This document shows positions 52,742-62,726 of a stretch of 64,000 nucleotides of DNA, one piece after another (position 1 is the stretch's first letter; each line of letters opens with the position of its first letter). The notes under the pieces are model-generated. The model was given only the letters and a program-made list of their open reading frames with translations, made no database searches and had not been told where the DNA came from. The translations under genes were made by a program, and so were the position numbers. The DNA is from Nitrospira sp. (GTDB lineage Bacteria > Nitrospirota > Nitrospiria > Nitrospirales > UBA8639), in the NCBI GenBank assembly GCA_024760505.1, contig CP058931.1, forward strand, positions 1,312,001-1,376,000, in the 5' to 3' direction.

Positions 52742-53641
52742 ATGAAGAATGGTAAATTGAATATTTCTCCGGGAATTCCCACTCCTGATATATCCCGAAT
52801 TCAGGAAAGTTTTGAGGTTGTGGCCTCTCACGGAGAGCAGATTGTTTTTCGATTTTATCATGTGTTGTTTGATAAATTTCCGGAGTTTCAGACCTTTTTC
52901 CCTCAGGCCCAGTTAGCCCAACAATACGCGGCGTTTCTAAGCGGATTCCGCACACTGGTCCTGCAGATGGAAAACCCTGAGGCGTTACGTTCTTCCCTCG
53001 TTCAATTAGGGGAACGGCACAAAAAATATGGTATTAAAAGCAAGCACTATCCTCCTGTCGTATATGCGCTCTTGCATGTGCTGACGGAATTGGGTGGGGA
53101 AGGCATGGATGGAAAAACATATGATGCTTGGGAAAATTTCCTTCACCTGATGAGAGCCATTATGCTTGAAACCTACTCTCTGGAAATGTTGCCTGATGAA
53201 GATCGGCAGGAAAAGTTTCTCAGCACTGGGGCTGGAGGCCACACAAAAAGAATTCTGCTTATTGATGATGACCGCCAACTTTTGGACCTTTATCAATCAT
53301 ACTTGGAACTCCAAGGGTATCTATGTAGTCAAGTTTCAGATGTGGCCTGGGCATTTACCCATATTCAAATGAGTCACTATGACCTCGTCCTGACGGATTT
53401 CCAAATGCCTGCGATGAATGGCATTCAGTTACGGAGAAATCTTGATGATGTGGGTAATGGTTGTTGCCCCCCATTTGTCTTAGTTACAGGGAGTCCCAAT
53501 CAGGAGATTCGTAGGCAGGCGTTAGAGTCCGGATTCGAGGCAGTGCTGAAAAAGCCGCATGATCTTCCTGAACTGAGTTCTCTCGTAGGAAAAGTCTTGA
53601 AAAAATCTACGGGTTTTCAGGGAAATCTTCAGGATATGTGA
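52742..53641 (+). CDS. globin domain fused to a response-regulator receiver
   Basis: A 299-residue soluble protein. Residues 15-150 form a globin of the flavohaemoglobin/single-domain type: Tyr39 at B10 (FRFYHVLFDKFPEF), proximal His93 (LGERHKKYGIKSKHY) and the ALLHVL helix. Residues 168-290 are a receiver with DDD (175-177), phosphoacceptor Asp219 (LVLTDFQMPAMNG), Thr in LVTGSP and Lys271. There is no reductase or DNA-binding domain. A haem that binds oxygen or NO could control, or be reported by, phosphorylation of the receiver. It follows a single-domain receiver gene by 45 bases. The family pieces are clear; the fusion's role is unknown. Confidence 0.9.
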   Translation: MKNGKLNISPGIPTPDISRIQESFEVVASHGEQIVFRFYHVLFDKFPEFQTFFPQAQLAQQYAAFLSGFRTLVLQMENPEALRSSLVQLGERHKKYGIKSKHYPPVVYALLHVLTELGGEGMDGKTYDAWENFLHLMRAIMLETYSLEMLPDEDRQEKFLSTGAGGHTKRILLIDDDRQLLDLYQSYLELQGYLCSQVSDVAWAFTHIQMSHYDLVLTDFQMPAMNGIQLRRNLDDVGNGCCPPFVLVTGSPNQEIRRQALESGFEAVLKKPHDLPELSSLVGKVLKKSTGFQGNLQDM

Positions 53642-54273
53642 AGCGGGATGGAGGAAATGGGGAAGAAATTTTCCCTTAAACTGCCTGTATGTGTTTGCTG
53701 GGGAGTTAAACTGCAGGGTTTGCAAGGAATTATATCAGTCAAGCCTTGATGGGCACCTGCCTCTCCGGGTTCGTATGTGGTGTCTTTTGTTCGTTCCCCA
53801 TGCATCGTCCATTTCTACTCATAAGTCTACTGTGGGTCTTGGCCGAATAGAAATGCAGATGTAATTAACAGGTTTGGCAGGAACCCTGAAAAGGTTAACC
53901 CACGTCCATCACTATCCCCTGCGCTGTCCATACCCTCACCAAAACCAACGCCAGTTCCCCTTAGCTTGGGGAAAAAAGTCCATCTTTCTCTTCTTTTCCG
54001 GCTGCTTGTGAATATACAGATCAAAAGGCACCGAATTATGAGAAGGGCTTGGATGGATCAAGGTGACAGGAACGGGTATTCATTGTTTTTCCAGTTTGTG
54101 AATTTGTCTTAAAGGGCATGGGATATGATTCGTGTGGCCGAATTTTTCCTCTCCTCTTTTCACAAAAAGGTGAGGGGGTGTGCATTGCATGTGGCCTTCT
54201 GTCTGGCTGATCCCTTAAAGGGGATGGTATGATTGAGGGCTACATCAATATTTTTGGGGAGGATGGTTAAAGC
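53642..54273. other. intergenic, no supported gene
   Basis: The 632 bases hold only short frames without ribosome binding sites. The right end must contain the promoter of the TPR gene. Confidence 0.4.
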
Positions 54274-54591
54274 ATGGATATTGATATATTTCGCCAAATG
54301 GTGGCGAAAAAACCCGATGGGTTTCTAGGACGATATGGGCTTGGAGACAAGCTACTGAAGGAAGGGGAGCATCTTGAAGAAGCGGTGGAGCACTTGCGTG
54401 TTGCTGTCGCATTAGATCCCATTCATGTCGCCTCCCATTTGGCTTTAGGACGCGCATTGGCTGGACTGAAGCGTCATGAGGAGGCCAAGACTGTGCTGGC
54501 GGCGGGTATTGATGCGGCTTTGTCAGGCCGTTCCAGCGGGGGTGGGGATCTCGTGCCGGAGATGCGTGCTCTGATTCAGACATTGGGATAA
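54274..54591 (+). CDS. small TPR protein
   Basis: A 105-residue soluble protein with two tetratricopeptide-like helix pairs (about residues 18-52 and 53-86: EEAVEHLRVAVALDP, ASHLALGRALAGLKRHEEAK). AGGA lies 12 bases before the ATG. No signal peptide. Probably an adaptor; partner unknown. Confidence 0.78.
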   Translation: MDIDIFRQMVAKKPDGFLGRYGLGDKLLKEGEHLEEAVEHLRVAVALDPIHVASHLALGRALAGLKRHEEAKTVLAAGIDAALSGRSSGGGDLVPEMRALIQTLG

Positions 54592-55341
54592 GGGGCTCTT
54601 CCTGTAGGGATCTGAGGATTGGTTGGCACATTTTTTCAAAATTTGTTGTGCAATGCCTTCGGTGAATTTTTCCGAGGATGGTGAGGGGGCAGGCTGATTT
54701 CCACGACCACATTTTTGTCGGGACATAGATCCTAATGGCCCCAATAATCTCGCCACAGTTAAGGAGGGGCTCCCCATCAATCCTGGAGAGACTCGAAAAG
54801 TTCGAATGTACATTGGTCCTTCGATTCCAGAGGGCTCCCGGAAAGGAGCGGATTCCCATCGGCCCGGATCCATTGGATAGTCCAAATTCACCTACATAAT
54901 CATCCTCATCAGACATACTACTTTCTATCAGCCTATAAGGACTTTGCTCAATCACCTTGGCCACGTTATCAGTCGTGGTCTGGACGCATGGATCGACGAG
55001 GGGGATTTATTCGCTTGTGCCGAAGAAAATTTCCGCTGGGTATGAGCAAAAATTGGTTCAATGTAAAGGGAACTTCTTGTCTGCATTCTGTGAATACTGG
55101 GATTGGAATCTGAGGTAGTTCAATGGGTTGGGAAGCACAAAAAAATTGTTGCGATGGAAATTTTGGAGTTTTCGAAGTTCCCTGAGGCTGCGAAATCTTT
55201 TCCAATGTGATTGGCGATTGACGATGGGGTGGCCGCAGGAATCTAATAAGGAAAATACGATCGATGAATTGGTGCAATGTTGCCTTGGCTGATGAGGGTA
55301 AAAGGACACCTTTCCTAACACTCTAACTTGTGAGGTTTGTC
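54592..55341. other. intergenic, no supported gene
   Basis: A 239-codon minus-strand frame (54964-54245) runs across the TPR gene and has no ribosome binding site or family resemblance. Nothing else is recognised in these 750 bases. Confidence 0.4.
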
Positions 55342-55800
55342 ATGTTGGTGAGGATTTCCTACCTATTTGGACACCTTGTTTTTTTTGGATTTTGTCTGCT
55401 CGGGGTGGCTGGTTCCTGGGGGCAAGGAGTTCCCGGTCAATCTGTGGAAGAGTCGGGTGGTTTTGTGATTCCCGAATCGATTAAGGGGTTTGATGAGCAA
55501 AAGGTCAAAAATGATCCCATCTGTGATTCCAGCGTCCGGCCTCGAATTGATCATGTAAAACCGGACGAAATGAAAACCGGTGATAGTGTTGTGATAGAGG
55601 GAAAGTATTTCGGAAGGAAAAAAGAGTGCTTGCACGGTGTGACTTTTGGTTCAGTCCCGGCCAAGGCATTTTCGTTTGTGGATGATGAACGCGTGGAAGT
55701 CGTCGTGCCAGAAGGGTTACGATCCGGCGTTACATTTTTAAATGTTGAGACAGGTGGTGGAACGGCACGAAAGGGAATTTTGATTCGATCAAAAGACTAA
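55342..55800 (+). CDS. secreted protein with IPT/TIG domain
   Basis: A 152-residue exported protein. The ATG at 55342 has GAGG eight bases upstream and opens a signal peptide (YLFGHLVFFGFCLLGVAGSWG). Residues ~65-150 form an IPT/TIG immunoglobulin-like fold: PRIDHVKPDEMKTGDSVVIE, GKYFGRK, VTFGSVPAKAFSF and VEVVVPEGLRSG. Two cysteines (PICDS, KECLHG) may form a disulphide. TIG domains serve binding at the cell surface or in the periplasm. Confidence 0.8.
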   Translation: MLVRISYLFGHLVFFGFCLLGVAGSWGQGVPGQSVEESGGFVIPESIKGFDEQKVKNDPICDSSVRPRIDHVKPDEMKTGDSVVIEGKYFGRKKECLHGVTFGSVPAKAFSFVDDERVEVVVPEGLRSGVTFLNVETGGGTARKGILIRSKD

Positions 55801-56706
55801 CTTCATCTCGCAAGTGAGGGAAACCATTCTTGAAGATTTCACTCCTTTCCTGGTTTTTAGGTTTTGAGTCATTCATGGATTGTTCCCGTTTTTAGCTACC
55901 GATTATAAAGGTTGTGTGAATGGGCATTTTCTTTCATCAGCAATTGGTTTGATTGGATCGATAAGGTTTCGCATGGCCTGAGAACGTATTCAACCGCCTT
56001 TCTCTCTCGGTTCTGCGTGTGCTGGCTCCTCCGACTTTAGCGAATCCGTAAAGGACTTTGAGCGGGAAGTGTGAGGGGTTTATCCCGAACTGCCGCGCTT
56101 AAAGTCTCTCTTATCCTCTCCTCTCCTCTTCCCATCTTTTTTCTCAACAAGATAAGAAACGTTATTGAACCAACTGTTCGCCTTTTGCTCCACATCGCCA
56201 AAAGAGCTAATCCACGATGTGTAAACCTTTCCAAATTGGGACGACCGGAGGTCCGGATGAATAAAAAATCCCGACCATGGTTAAGATGGAATAGACAAGA
56301 CCTATGACGGGCATGGCCCATGCGGGATGGAGTTAAGACGACACGGAAAAGGGGAAAAGGAGGATAGAAGCCACCCCTTAGGGAATGTGAAGGTCTATAA
56401 GGAATGTCAGGACCATTCATGCTGAAAATGGATCGGCCACTGATTCCCTCTCTCGTGAACCCCCTGACCTACTGATTTATCCCTTCCACGCCAGCCGAAT
56501 TCCCTGATCTGGTTGGCGTACAATCTCTCTTCTGTCGGATGCTTTGGGGGGTGTTCGAGGAACCACCCGTTTCATTTAGAGCTTCTGGCAGTCCTCATTT
56601 TCGATTTTTCCCTATCAAGAAATGGTAAAATGGAGCAGTCCTTTACCAATCTAAGAATGGGGAGTCCGGAGGTCGGAGCATAAATGGGTCTGGGAATGGA
56701 GCATGG
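55801..56706. other. 0.9-kb intergenic before macA
   Basis: No gene, repeat or RNA is recognised. Frames on both strands at 56037-56420 overlap and lack ribosome binding sites. The macA promoter should lie near 56560-56690. Confidence 0.4.
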
Positions 56707-57993
56707 ATGAAAAAATTGCTGTGGATTGGTGTGGTAGTGATTGTGTCGGTGATTGCCGCACGTCAATTCTGGTTGACCGGGGTTCGGAGTGCACCGATTC
56801 AATATCGCACCGCGGTTGTTGAGCGTGGCCCCATTGTGGCAGTTGTGGGTGCGACCGGAACGATTAATCCGGTAACTTCGGTCCAAGTTGGTGCACAGGT
56901 GACCGGTAAGATCATTAGCCTGCATGCCGATTTTAACTCTGTTGTGAAGGCGGGGGAGGTTATTGCGCGAATTGACCCGTCTCTCTTTCAGACCAGACGG
57001 GACCAGGCTGCGGCCAACCTCGTCAATGCTAAAGCGATGTGGAGCAAAACGCGAACAGAGTTGGCCCAACGAAAGCGGGAACTCGATCGAACCCAGACAT
57101 TGTTTCAACGAGAGTTAGTGTCACAAAACGATCTGGATATGGCGACCACTGCCTATGAATCGGCCCAGGCTCAACTTGAAGTCTCCGGAGCCCAGATCAA
57201 ACAGGCTCAGGCGTTATTAGATACGGCCGATTTAGATTTAAAATATACCGTGATCCGGTCGCCGGTAAATGGAATTGTGATTGCACGCAATGTGGAAGTG
57301 GGGCAGACAGTGACGGCAGGATTCACGACACCGAATATTTTTCTGATCGCCCTCGATTTAACGAAAATGCAGGTTGATACCAATGTGAGTGAGTCCGATA
57401 TCGGGGGAATCCGAGAGGGACAGGAGGCACTCTTTACTGTCGACACTTATCCACAGGTGGACTTTCGAGGTGTCGTAAGGCAAATCCGGAATGCCCCGAT
57501 TATTGTCCAGAATGTTGTGACCTACGACGTGGTGGTGGAAGTGGATAATCGTGATTTGCGGCTGAAGCCGGGGATGACGGCCAATGTTTCGATTACGGTC
57601 GCGCGGAAGGACGATGTCTTAATGATACCGAATGCGGCCTTCCGGTTTTTCCCTTCCCAATCCGCGTCTGTCGGGCAAAGAATGGGTGAGTCCGGATCTG
57701 ATGTCGTGAAACCACTGCCCGGGGCATCACCTCAAGGACCTCATGCCTCGGGGGGAAGCCATGGCCGGAAGACGGTTTGGAAGTTGACGGATTCGGGCGA
57801 TCCAACTTCCGTGCTTCTTCAGCCTGGCATTTCGGATGGTAGCAAGACTGAGGTGGTTGAAAGTGAACTTCGGGAGCAGGACAAGATTATTGTCGGGATC
57901 GCCATTCCGCAAGGGGAGCGAAAAGCCAATCAGCTTCCCCCGGGCTTCGGGTCAGGACAAAAGTCTACGAGTTCACGAGACAAGGGGCTGTAG
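56707..57993 (+). CDS. macA: MacA-like periplasmic adaptor of an ABC efflux system
   Basis: A 428-residue membrane fusion protein: an N-terminal membrane anchor (LLWIGVVVIVSVIAA), a biotinyl-lipoyl-like domain (VQVGAQVTGKIISLHADFNS and SPVNGIVIARNVEVGQTV) split by a long alpha-hairpin (residues ~97-178), then beta-barrel and membrane-proximal domains. A Pro/Gly/His-rich insertion (residues ~318-355) interrupts the last domain. It bridges the MacB transporter and a TolC-like outer-membrane channel; no channel gene is nearby. GGAG precedes the ATG. Confidence 0.9.
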   Translation: MKKLLWIGVVVIVSVIAARQFWLTGVRSAPIQYRTAVVERGPIVAVVGATGTINPVTSVQVGAQVTGKIISLHADFNSVVKAGEVIARIDPSLFQTRRDQAAANLVNAKAMWSKTRTELAQRKRELDRTQTLFQRELVSQNDLDMATTAYESAQAQLEVSGAQIKQAQALLDTADLDLKYTVIRSPVNGIVIARNVEVGQTVTAGFTTPNIFLIALDLTKMQVDTNVSESDIGGIREGQEALFTVDTYPQVDFRGVVRQIRNAPIIVQNVVTYDVVVEVDNRDLRLKPGMTANVSITVARKDDVLMIPNAAFRFFPSQSASVGQRMGESGSDVVKPLPGASPQGPHASGGSHGRKTVWKLTDSGDPTSVLLQPGISDGSKTEVVESELREQDKIIVGIAIPQGERKANQLPPGFGSGQKSTSSRDKGL

Positions 57994-58212
57994 CCGAGGA
58001 AGGGGAATCGCTCCCATGTTGTTCCTCAATCGGTCTTGGTTTTTGGAGCTGCGCGGGTGTGTCTTTTTCCCTGCTCTGGCCATTGTCAAGACGCTAAACA
58101 TTTTTGCACTCCTTGCAAGGGGGGAAATAGTAATGGGGGATTTTCCAGGGGGTGCCATAAAAATGGTCTGGCAACCTTGGCCTCCATTCCCTAACAATGT
58201 TCTTTGCCAAAC

Positions 58213-58929
58213 ATGACGATGAGCCACCTGATTGCCTGTAACAATCTCTCCAAAACGTATCGCTTGGGCGATATTGATGTAGAGGCCCTTCGGGGAATAA
58301 ATCTGGCTATCCAACCAGGCGAATTCATTGCGATTATGGGCTCGTCCGGATCCGGTAAATCCACATTGATGAATATCTTGGGTTGCCTGGATGTGCCGAC
58401 TGCAGGCAGTTATTGTTTGAATGGACGGGATATTGCCCATGCTGAACCCGATGAATTGGCGGAGATTCGTAGTCGGACCATCGGGTTTGTTTTTCAGAAT
58501 TTCAGTCTGATTCCTAAAACCAGCGCATTAGAAAATGTTCAGCTTCCGCTATTTTATCAGGGGCTTTCTCTTCGTGAACAACGATCCCGTGCTCAGTCGG
58601 CTTTGGCGCGCGTGGGGTTGGCAAATCGGGAACATCATTACCCCACACAGTTGTCTGGTGGGCAACAACAGCGCGTGGCCATTGCCCGCGCGCTGGTGTC
58701 AGCTCCTTCTCTTCTCCTGGCGGACGAGCCAACAGGGAATCTGGATACGCAATCAAGTCAGGAAATTATGGATATATTTCAGAGTCTCAATCACACCGAT
58801 GGGTTGACTATTCTGGTGGTGACGCATGAAATCGATATCGCTGCTTATGCTTCACGCCAGATTCAGATGAGGGACGGCTGTATCCTGAGCGATCAAACCT
58901 CAATTGGTATGGGGATGAGAGTATCATAA
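58213..58929 (+). CDS. MacB-like ABC transporter ATP-binding protein
   Basis: A 238-residue ATPase. Walker A is GSSGSGKST, the signature LSGGQQQRVAIARAL, Walker B LLLADEPTGNLD and the H-loop VVTHE, the standard set of LolD/MacB-type subunits. The ATG at 58213 is chosen; a TTG at 58204 and an ATG at 58219 are alternatives and no ribosome binding site decides. In E. coli MacB the ATPase is fused to the permease; here the two are separate, 8 bases apart. Confidence 0.93.
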   Translation: MTMSHLIACNNLSKTYRLGDIDVEALRGINLAIQPGEFIAIMGSSGSGKSTLMNILGCLDVPTAGSYCLNGRDIAHAEPDELAEIRSRTIGFVFQNFSLIPKTSALENVQLPLFYQGLSLREQRSRAQSALARVGLANREHHYPTQLSGGQQQRVAIARALVSAPSLLLADEPTGNLDTQSSQEIMDIFQSLNHTDGLTILVVTHEIDIAAYASRQIQMRDGCILSDQTSIGMGMRVS

Positions 58930-58937
58930 GGAACTGG

Positions 58938-60173
58938 ATGGGAAGTTTTTTTGTCTTGACGGTGTTCACAGCTTTTCGCTTTCTCAACCGAAATCGTTTG
59001 CGATCCGGTCTCACTACGGTCGGCATTATTATCGGTGTAGGTTCAGTCATCGCCATGGTGAGTATTGGCGAAGGAGCGAAATTTGCGATACAGGCGCAAG
59101 TGGCCAGCATGGGCACGAATATGATTCTAATATTGCCGGGAGCGACGAGTGTGGGGGGCGTCCGTGGTGGTTCGGGTGGTGCAGTGACCCTGACCGTCAA
59201 TGATGCACTCGATTTGCAAAAAAAAGTGCCCACACTGCATGAAACCGGCTGGGCCAAGCGGGATGTCATGCAAATTGTTTACGGAAATCAGAATGTCAAT
59301 GTTCCTGTGAATGGGATTTCTCCGACCTACCTGACCATTCGTGATTGGTCGTTCACCAGTGGCGGACCATTTACCGAAGGAGAGATGGAGACCACTAGCC
59401 GTGTGGCCCTCTTGGGCCAAACGGTGGTCGACAATCTATTTGTTCCCGGTGAGGATCCGGTCGGAAAGATGATTCGAATCAGGAACGTTCCGTTTCGTAT
59501 CATTGGCGTCCTGGCACCGAAAGGCCAATCTCCGACCGGCAACGATCAGGACGATATTATCTTTATCCCCTTTACCACGGCGGAACGCCGGGTCCTCGGC
59601 ACCCAATTTCTTGGATCAGTCGGGGCATTGTTTGCGTCGACGGAGCGCCCCGAAGATCTCCCCGCAGCCGTCGAGGATATTCAACGAGTGCTTCGGGACC
59701 GTCATCGTCTGCAGCCGGATCAACCGGATGATTTTACGATTCGCACCCAGGTGGATATTGGGAAAGTTCAGGAGGGGACGGGGGAAACCCTGACAATCAT
59801 GATGTTTTCCGTGGCCTCGATCTCGTTATTGGTCGGGGGAATCGGGATCATGAATATTCTGCTGGTGTCTGTCACGGAACGCACGCGCGAGATTGGTATT
59901 CGGATGGCCGTTGGAGCCAAGCGTCGCCATATCTTGATTCAATTTTTAGCGGAAGCGATGACGCTCAGTATGGTGGGAGGATTGCTGGGTGTGGGCTTCG
60001 GTATTCTTGGCGCACAGGCGACGACCATAGTGGCCGGATGGCCCACGATTATTTCCTTTGAGGCCATTATGGTCGCGTTTCTCTTTTCTGCCGCTGTCGG
60101 GCTGATCTTTGGTATTTACCCTGCAAACAAAGCGGCGCGATTAAATCCCATCGATGCCTTGCGCTACGAATAA
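58938..60173 (+). CDS. MacB-like ABC transporter permease
   Basis: A 411-residue permease of the FtsX/MacB type: helix 1 (SGLTTVGIIIGVGSVIAMV, about 23-41), a large periplasmic domain (~45-285) and three C-terminal helices, with the MNILLVSVTERTREIGIRMA motif between helices 2 and 3 and NPIDALRYE at the end. It couples ATP hydrolysis to mechanical transfer of periplasmic substrates to MacA. Third gene of the operon. Confidence 0.93.
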   Translation: MGSFFVLTVFTAFRFLNRNRLRSGLTTVGIIIGVGSVIAMVSIGEGAKFAIQAQVASMGTNMILILPGATSVGGVRGGSGGAVTLTVNDALDLQKKVPTLHETGWAKRDVMQIVYGNQNVNVPVNGISPTYLTIRDWSFTSGGPFTEGEMETTSRVALLGQTVVDNLFVPGEDPVGKMIRIRNVPFRIIGVLAPKGQSPTGNDQDDIIFIPFTTAERRVLGTQFLGSVGALFASTERPEDLPAAVEDIQRVLRDRHRLQPDQPDDFTIRTQVDIGKVQEGTGETLTIMMFSVASISLLVGGIGIMNILLVSVTERTREIGIRMAVGAKRRHILIQFLAEAMTLSMVGGLLGVGFGILGAQATTIVAGWPTIISFEAIMVAFLFSAAVGLIFGIYPANKAARLNPIDALRYE

Positions 60174-60342
60174 TCTGCAAGAGGAGGACAAGCCCTGCAA
60201 GTCTCGTTTAAAAGGTACGTAAACTGTTCAGAAAATCCCCAGTGGAAAAATTTAAGCCAGGCCTTACCCCTCCCCCCGTCGAATATTCGAAATCCCTTCC
60301 CATAGGCACCTTGTGAAAACGCACGTAACCGTTCCCGTCAGG

Positions 60343-61272
60343 TTATCCATGATGCCAGATGGTTAACACCGGGTCTGCTGTTCGTGGACGGAGGGGAGCT
60401 TGGTGAAGATAGTGGCCGGCACAAACGAGGCCGACGTCTTCCGCGATGCCTCGCGCCACATCTGCTTCGGCGACACTGTGATTGATCATGACGAAGGTTC
60501 CGCCAATAATGAGATTGTTGGCAACTTGGGCGAATACAGCGCCCGGATTGAATAAGCTAAGCGGTAATCGCCAGGCCAGTAAGGGTTTGGGAGTGACAAA
60601 TGGATACCAGGCCGTAATAATATCGGCCTGTCCGGTGAACCGGCGAAAGTCGGCAACCACATACTCGGTTTGCGACAAATCTTGAATGTGCCCGCTGGCA
60701 TAATCGATGCGGCTTCGCCCGTTACAATACAGACGATGCCCATCGACCTCGACGCCTGTCAGGCGGTTGGGGTGGAAGAATGTGTGAAGGGCCGCAGCAT
60801 ACGCGAAATTGGCACTCCCGAGGTCACAGACCCGTTGATTGAGGGGAACAGGCCAACCAAGCGCATGTCGGGCACGATCCAATATGTCCAGATATGAATA
60901 ATTCAGAAGAGCAGTTTCGGGAGTAAGCGATGTTTCGAACCGCGAGCGATATGACTTTGCCAGCTCTTTGGTTCTGTGTTGTTGGGTCGGGGTCAGATTG
61001 GTTAATGGCCCCTTGAGACCTTCGCGGAATGGTCCACGAGACCATCGCAGAGCTTGCGAGGCTTCATACCAGAAACGATGATAGCCCGATCGGAGCCGGT
61101 CGGCCAGGGATATCCCTTTTGAGCGTTGGCCCTTGAGCCAGCCGGAGGCTTGCCCCGTATTTCGCATTTCTGGAAAGACCTGTTGAAGAGGGACGGATAT
61201 CTCGATTGCTCTTTTATGTATTTCGGTAGGGGTGAGAGTGGTCTTAAATGTGCATGCGAGAATGGCCGGCAT
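60343..61272 (-). CDS. SAM-methyltransferase-like protein of unknown substrate
   Basis: A 309-residue protein. Residues ~143-165 (RVCDLGSANFAYAAALHTFF) look like SAM motif I in variant form, and LTGVEVDGHRLYC like the acidic strand 2; the rest of the Rossmann pattern continues to EYVVADFRRFTG and IIGGTFVMINHS. The first ~130 residues are basic and not recognised. Start uncertain (ATG 61272 or the internal ATG at residue 36); no ribosome binding site stands out. It is divergent from the macro-domain gene. Confidence 0.65.
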   Translation of the reverse strand: MPAILACTFKTTLTPTEIHKRAIEISVPLQQVFPEMRNTGQASGWLKGQRSKGISLADRLRSGYHRFWYEASQALRWSRGPFREGLKGPLTNLTPTQQHRTKELAKSYRSRFETSLTPETALLNYSYLDILDRARHALGWPVPLNQRVCDLGSANFAYAAALHTFFHPNRLTGVEVDGHRLYCNGRSRIDYASGHIQDLSQTEYVVADFRRFTGQADIITAWYPFVTPKPLLAWRLPLSLFNPGAVFAQVANNLIIGGTFVMINHSVAEADVARGIAEDVGLVCAGHYLHQAPLRPRTADPVLTIWHHG

Positions 61273-61354
61273 GAATCGTCTGAGCGCCTTGTGCTATGGT
61301 TATTTCTCTTTTACCAGACAAAGGGATTATGATATCTGACAAGGAGGGAAGCGC

Positions 61355-61840
61355 ATGATTTATGAAGTGGAAGGTGACATTTTATTAAGTGAGGCCGTGG
61401 CTGTTGCCCATGGTGTAGCCCCCAATGACAATTTCGCACATGGATTGGCGCTCGCCTTACGGGAGCGGTGGCCCGCGATGTACAAAGACTTTCGTCATTA
61501 TTGCCAGGTTTCCAATCCGAAGTCCGGTGAGTTATGGAGTTGGGCCGGGGCCGGAAACGTGCGGATTATCAATCTCTTGACACAGGAAGCTCCACCGAGT
61601 CACGGGGCCAATCCGGGAAAAGCATCGGTTGAAAATATCAATCATTGTTTGAAAGCACTTCGGAAAACGATTGAATCCGAAAAGTTCAGCAGTGTGGCGT
61701 TACCACGGCTTGCGACCGGAGTGGGGGGATTGGATTGGAAGGATGTGAAACCATTAATTGAAAAGCATCTCGGAGATTTACCCATTCCCGTGTATGTCTA
61801 TTCCACCTATCATCCAGGAGTAAAAGCCAAAGAACGCTAA
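61355..61840 (+). CDS. macro-domain protein (ADP-ribose binding)
   Basis: A 161-residue single macro domain, similar to the TARG1/ALC1-like branch. Ligand-binding segments are VEGDILLSEAVAVAHGVAPN (residues 5-24), GAGNVRIINLLTQEAP and the loop PRLATGVGGLDWKDV (about 118-132). Such proteins bind or hydrolyse ADP-ribose esters. ACAAGGAGGGAA precedes the ATG. It is divergent from the methyltransferase-like gene. Confidence 0.87.
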   Translation: MIYEVEGDILLSEAVAVAHGVAPNDNFAHGLALALRERWPAMYKDFRHYCQVSNPKSGELWSWAGAGNVRIINLLTQEAPPSHGANPGKASVENINHCLKALRKTIESEKFSSVALPRLATGVGGLDWKDVKPLIEKHLGDLPIPVYVYSTYHPGVKAKER

Positions 61841-61862
61841 CGCCGAGCGCAGCCCGTCCTGT

Positions 61863-62726
61863 TTACCGAATCACGAGAATGGATCGCGTGGCCTGGTGGA
61901 GCACGGTATGGGACACGGTGCCCAACACAAACCGAGTGATCGTTGAAGGATGGTGCATTCCCATCACCAGGAGATCTGGTTCCGTGATTGAGGCCTGTTC
62001 CAATATCGTATTCGCCGGGGCTCCTAATCCCACATATCCCTTGACTGAATCGTAACAGCCCTTGAGTTGACTGACGGCTTGCTCAAGGAAGGCTTCGGTG
62101 CTCTCTAAAGCCTGTTCGATTTTGTCCTCCGGTGCAGAGACGCCTCCCCGAAAGAGGGAACGTGGAAGCGGTACCACCGACAAGAGGGTGATCTCTGTCT
62201 GTGGTTGAAAGGGGTGTTTTGTTAAAAACTGGCGCACCTTTTCAACATCAGTGGAGCTTTGGATGGCAATCAGAATTTTCCTGATTTCCATTAATGGCCT
62301 GTTGATGATCAGGACTGGACATACTGCGTGGGTCAGAACCCGTTGTGAAACACTCCCCAGAAAAAGCTCCTCTACCTGCCCTCTTCCACGAGCGCCCATC
62401 AGAATGAGATCAGGATGTTCCTCCTGGGCCACCGATAATATGAGCTCCGCCGGTGAGCCTTCTTCCAACCGGGTTTCCAGCGACTTCACCTTGTCTGAGA
62501 GGAGAGCCTTCGTGCGTGTTAAAACCTGTTCACCGTCTTTGCGGAGTGCTTCCCCTGCGACTTTCGACAGGTCAAAGGCAATTTCAGGCCCGAGCATAGA
62601 AAAGGTTAACCGGGGGAGATCTATAACGTGCAGAATGGTCAGGGTACTGACTGAGGTTAAGCTCATGACTGCCTTTGTGGCGTGGGAGGATTGTTCCGAT
62701 CCATCAGTGGCCAGGAGTACTCGCAT
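61863..62726 (-). CDS. tandem universal stress protein (two UspA domains)
   Basis: A 287-residue cytoplasmic protein with two UspA folds (about 1-140 and 145-287). The first has the ATP-binding pattern GARGRGQVEELFLGSVSQ (G-x2-G-x9-G-S); the second is degenerate (MHHPSTITRFVLGTVSH), lacking the first glycines, so only one site may bind ATP. GAGGAGA lies ten bases before the ATG. Confidence 0.92.
   Translation of the reverse strand: MRVLLATDGSEQSSHATKAVMSLTSVSTLTILHVIDLPRLTFSMLGPEIAFDLSKVAGEALRKDGEQVLTRTKALLSDKVKSLETRLEEGSPAELILSVAQEEHPDLILMGARGRGQVEELFLGSVSQRVLTHAVCPVLIINRPLMEIRKILIAIQSSTDVEKVRQFLTKHPFQPQTEITLLSVVPLPRSLFRGGVSAPEDKIEQALESTEAFLEQAVSQLKGCYDSVKGYVGLGAPANTILEQASITEPDLLVMGMHHPSTITRFVLGTVSHTVLHQATRSILVIR

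Noticed and set aside
54245..54964. 239-codon minus-strand frame
   Set aside because: It overlaps the TPR gene in antisense, lacks a ribosome binding site and resembles no family.
56037..56420. 127-codon minus-strand frame before macA
   Set aside because: A plus-strand frame covers the same bases and neither has coding signals.
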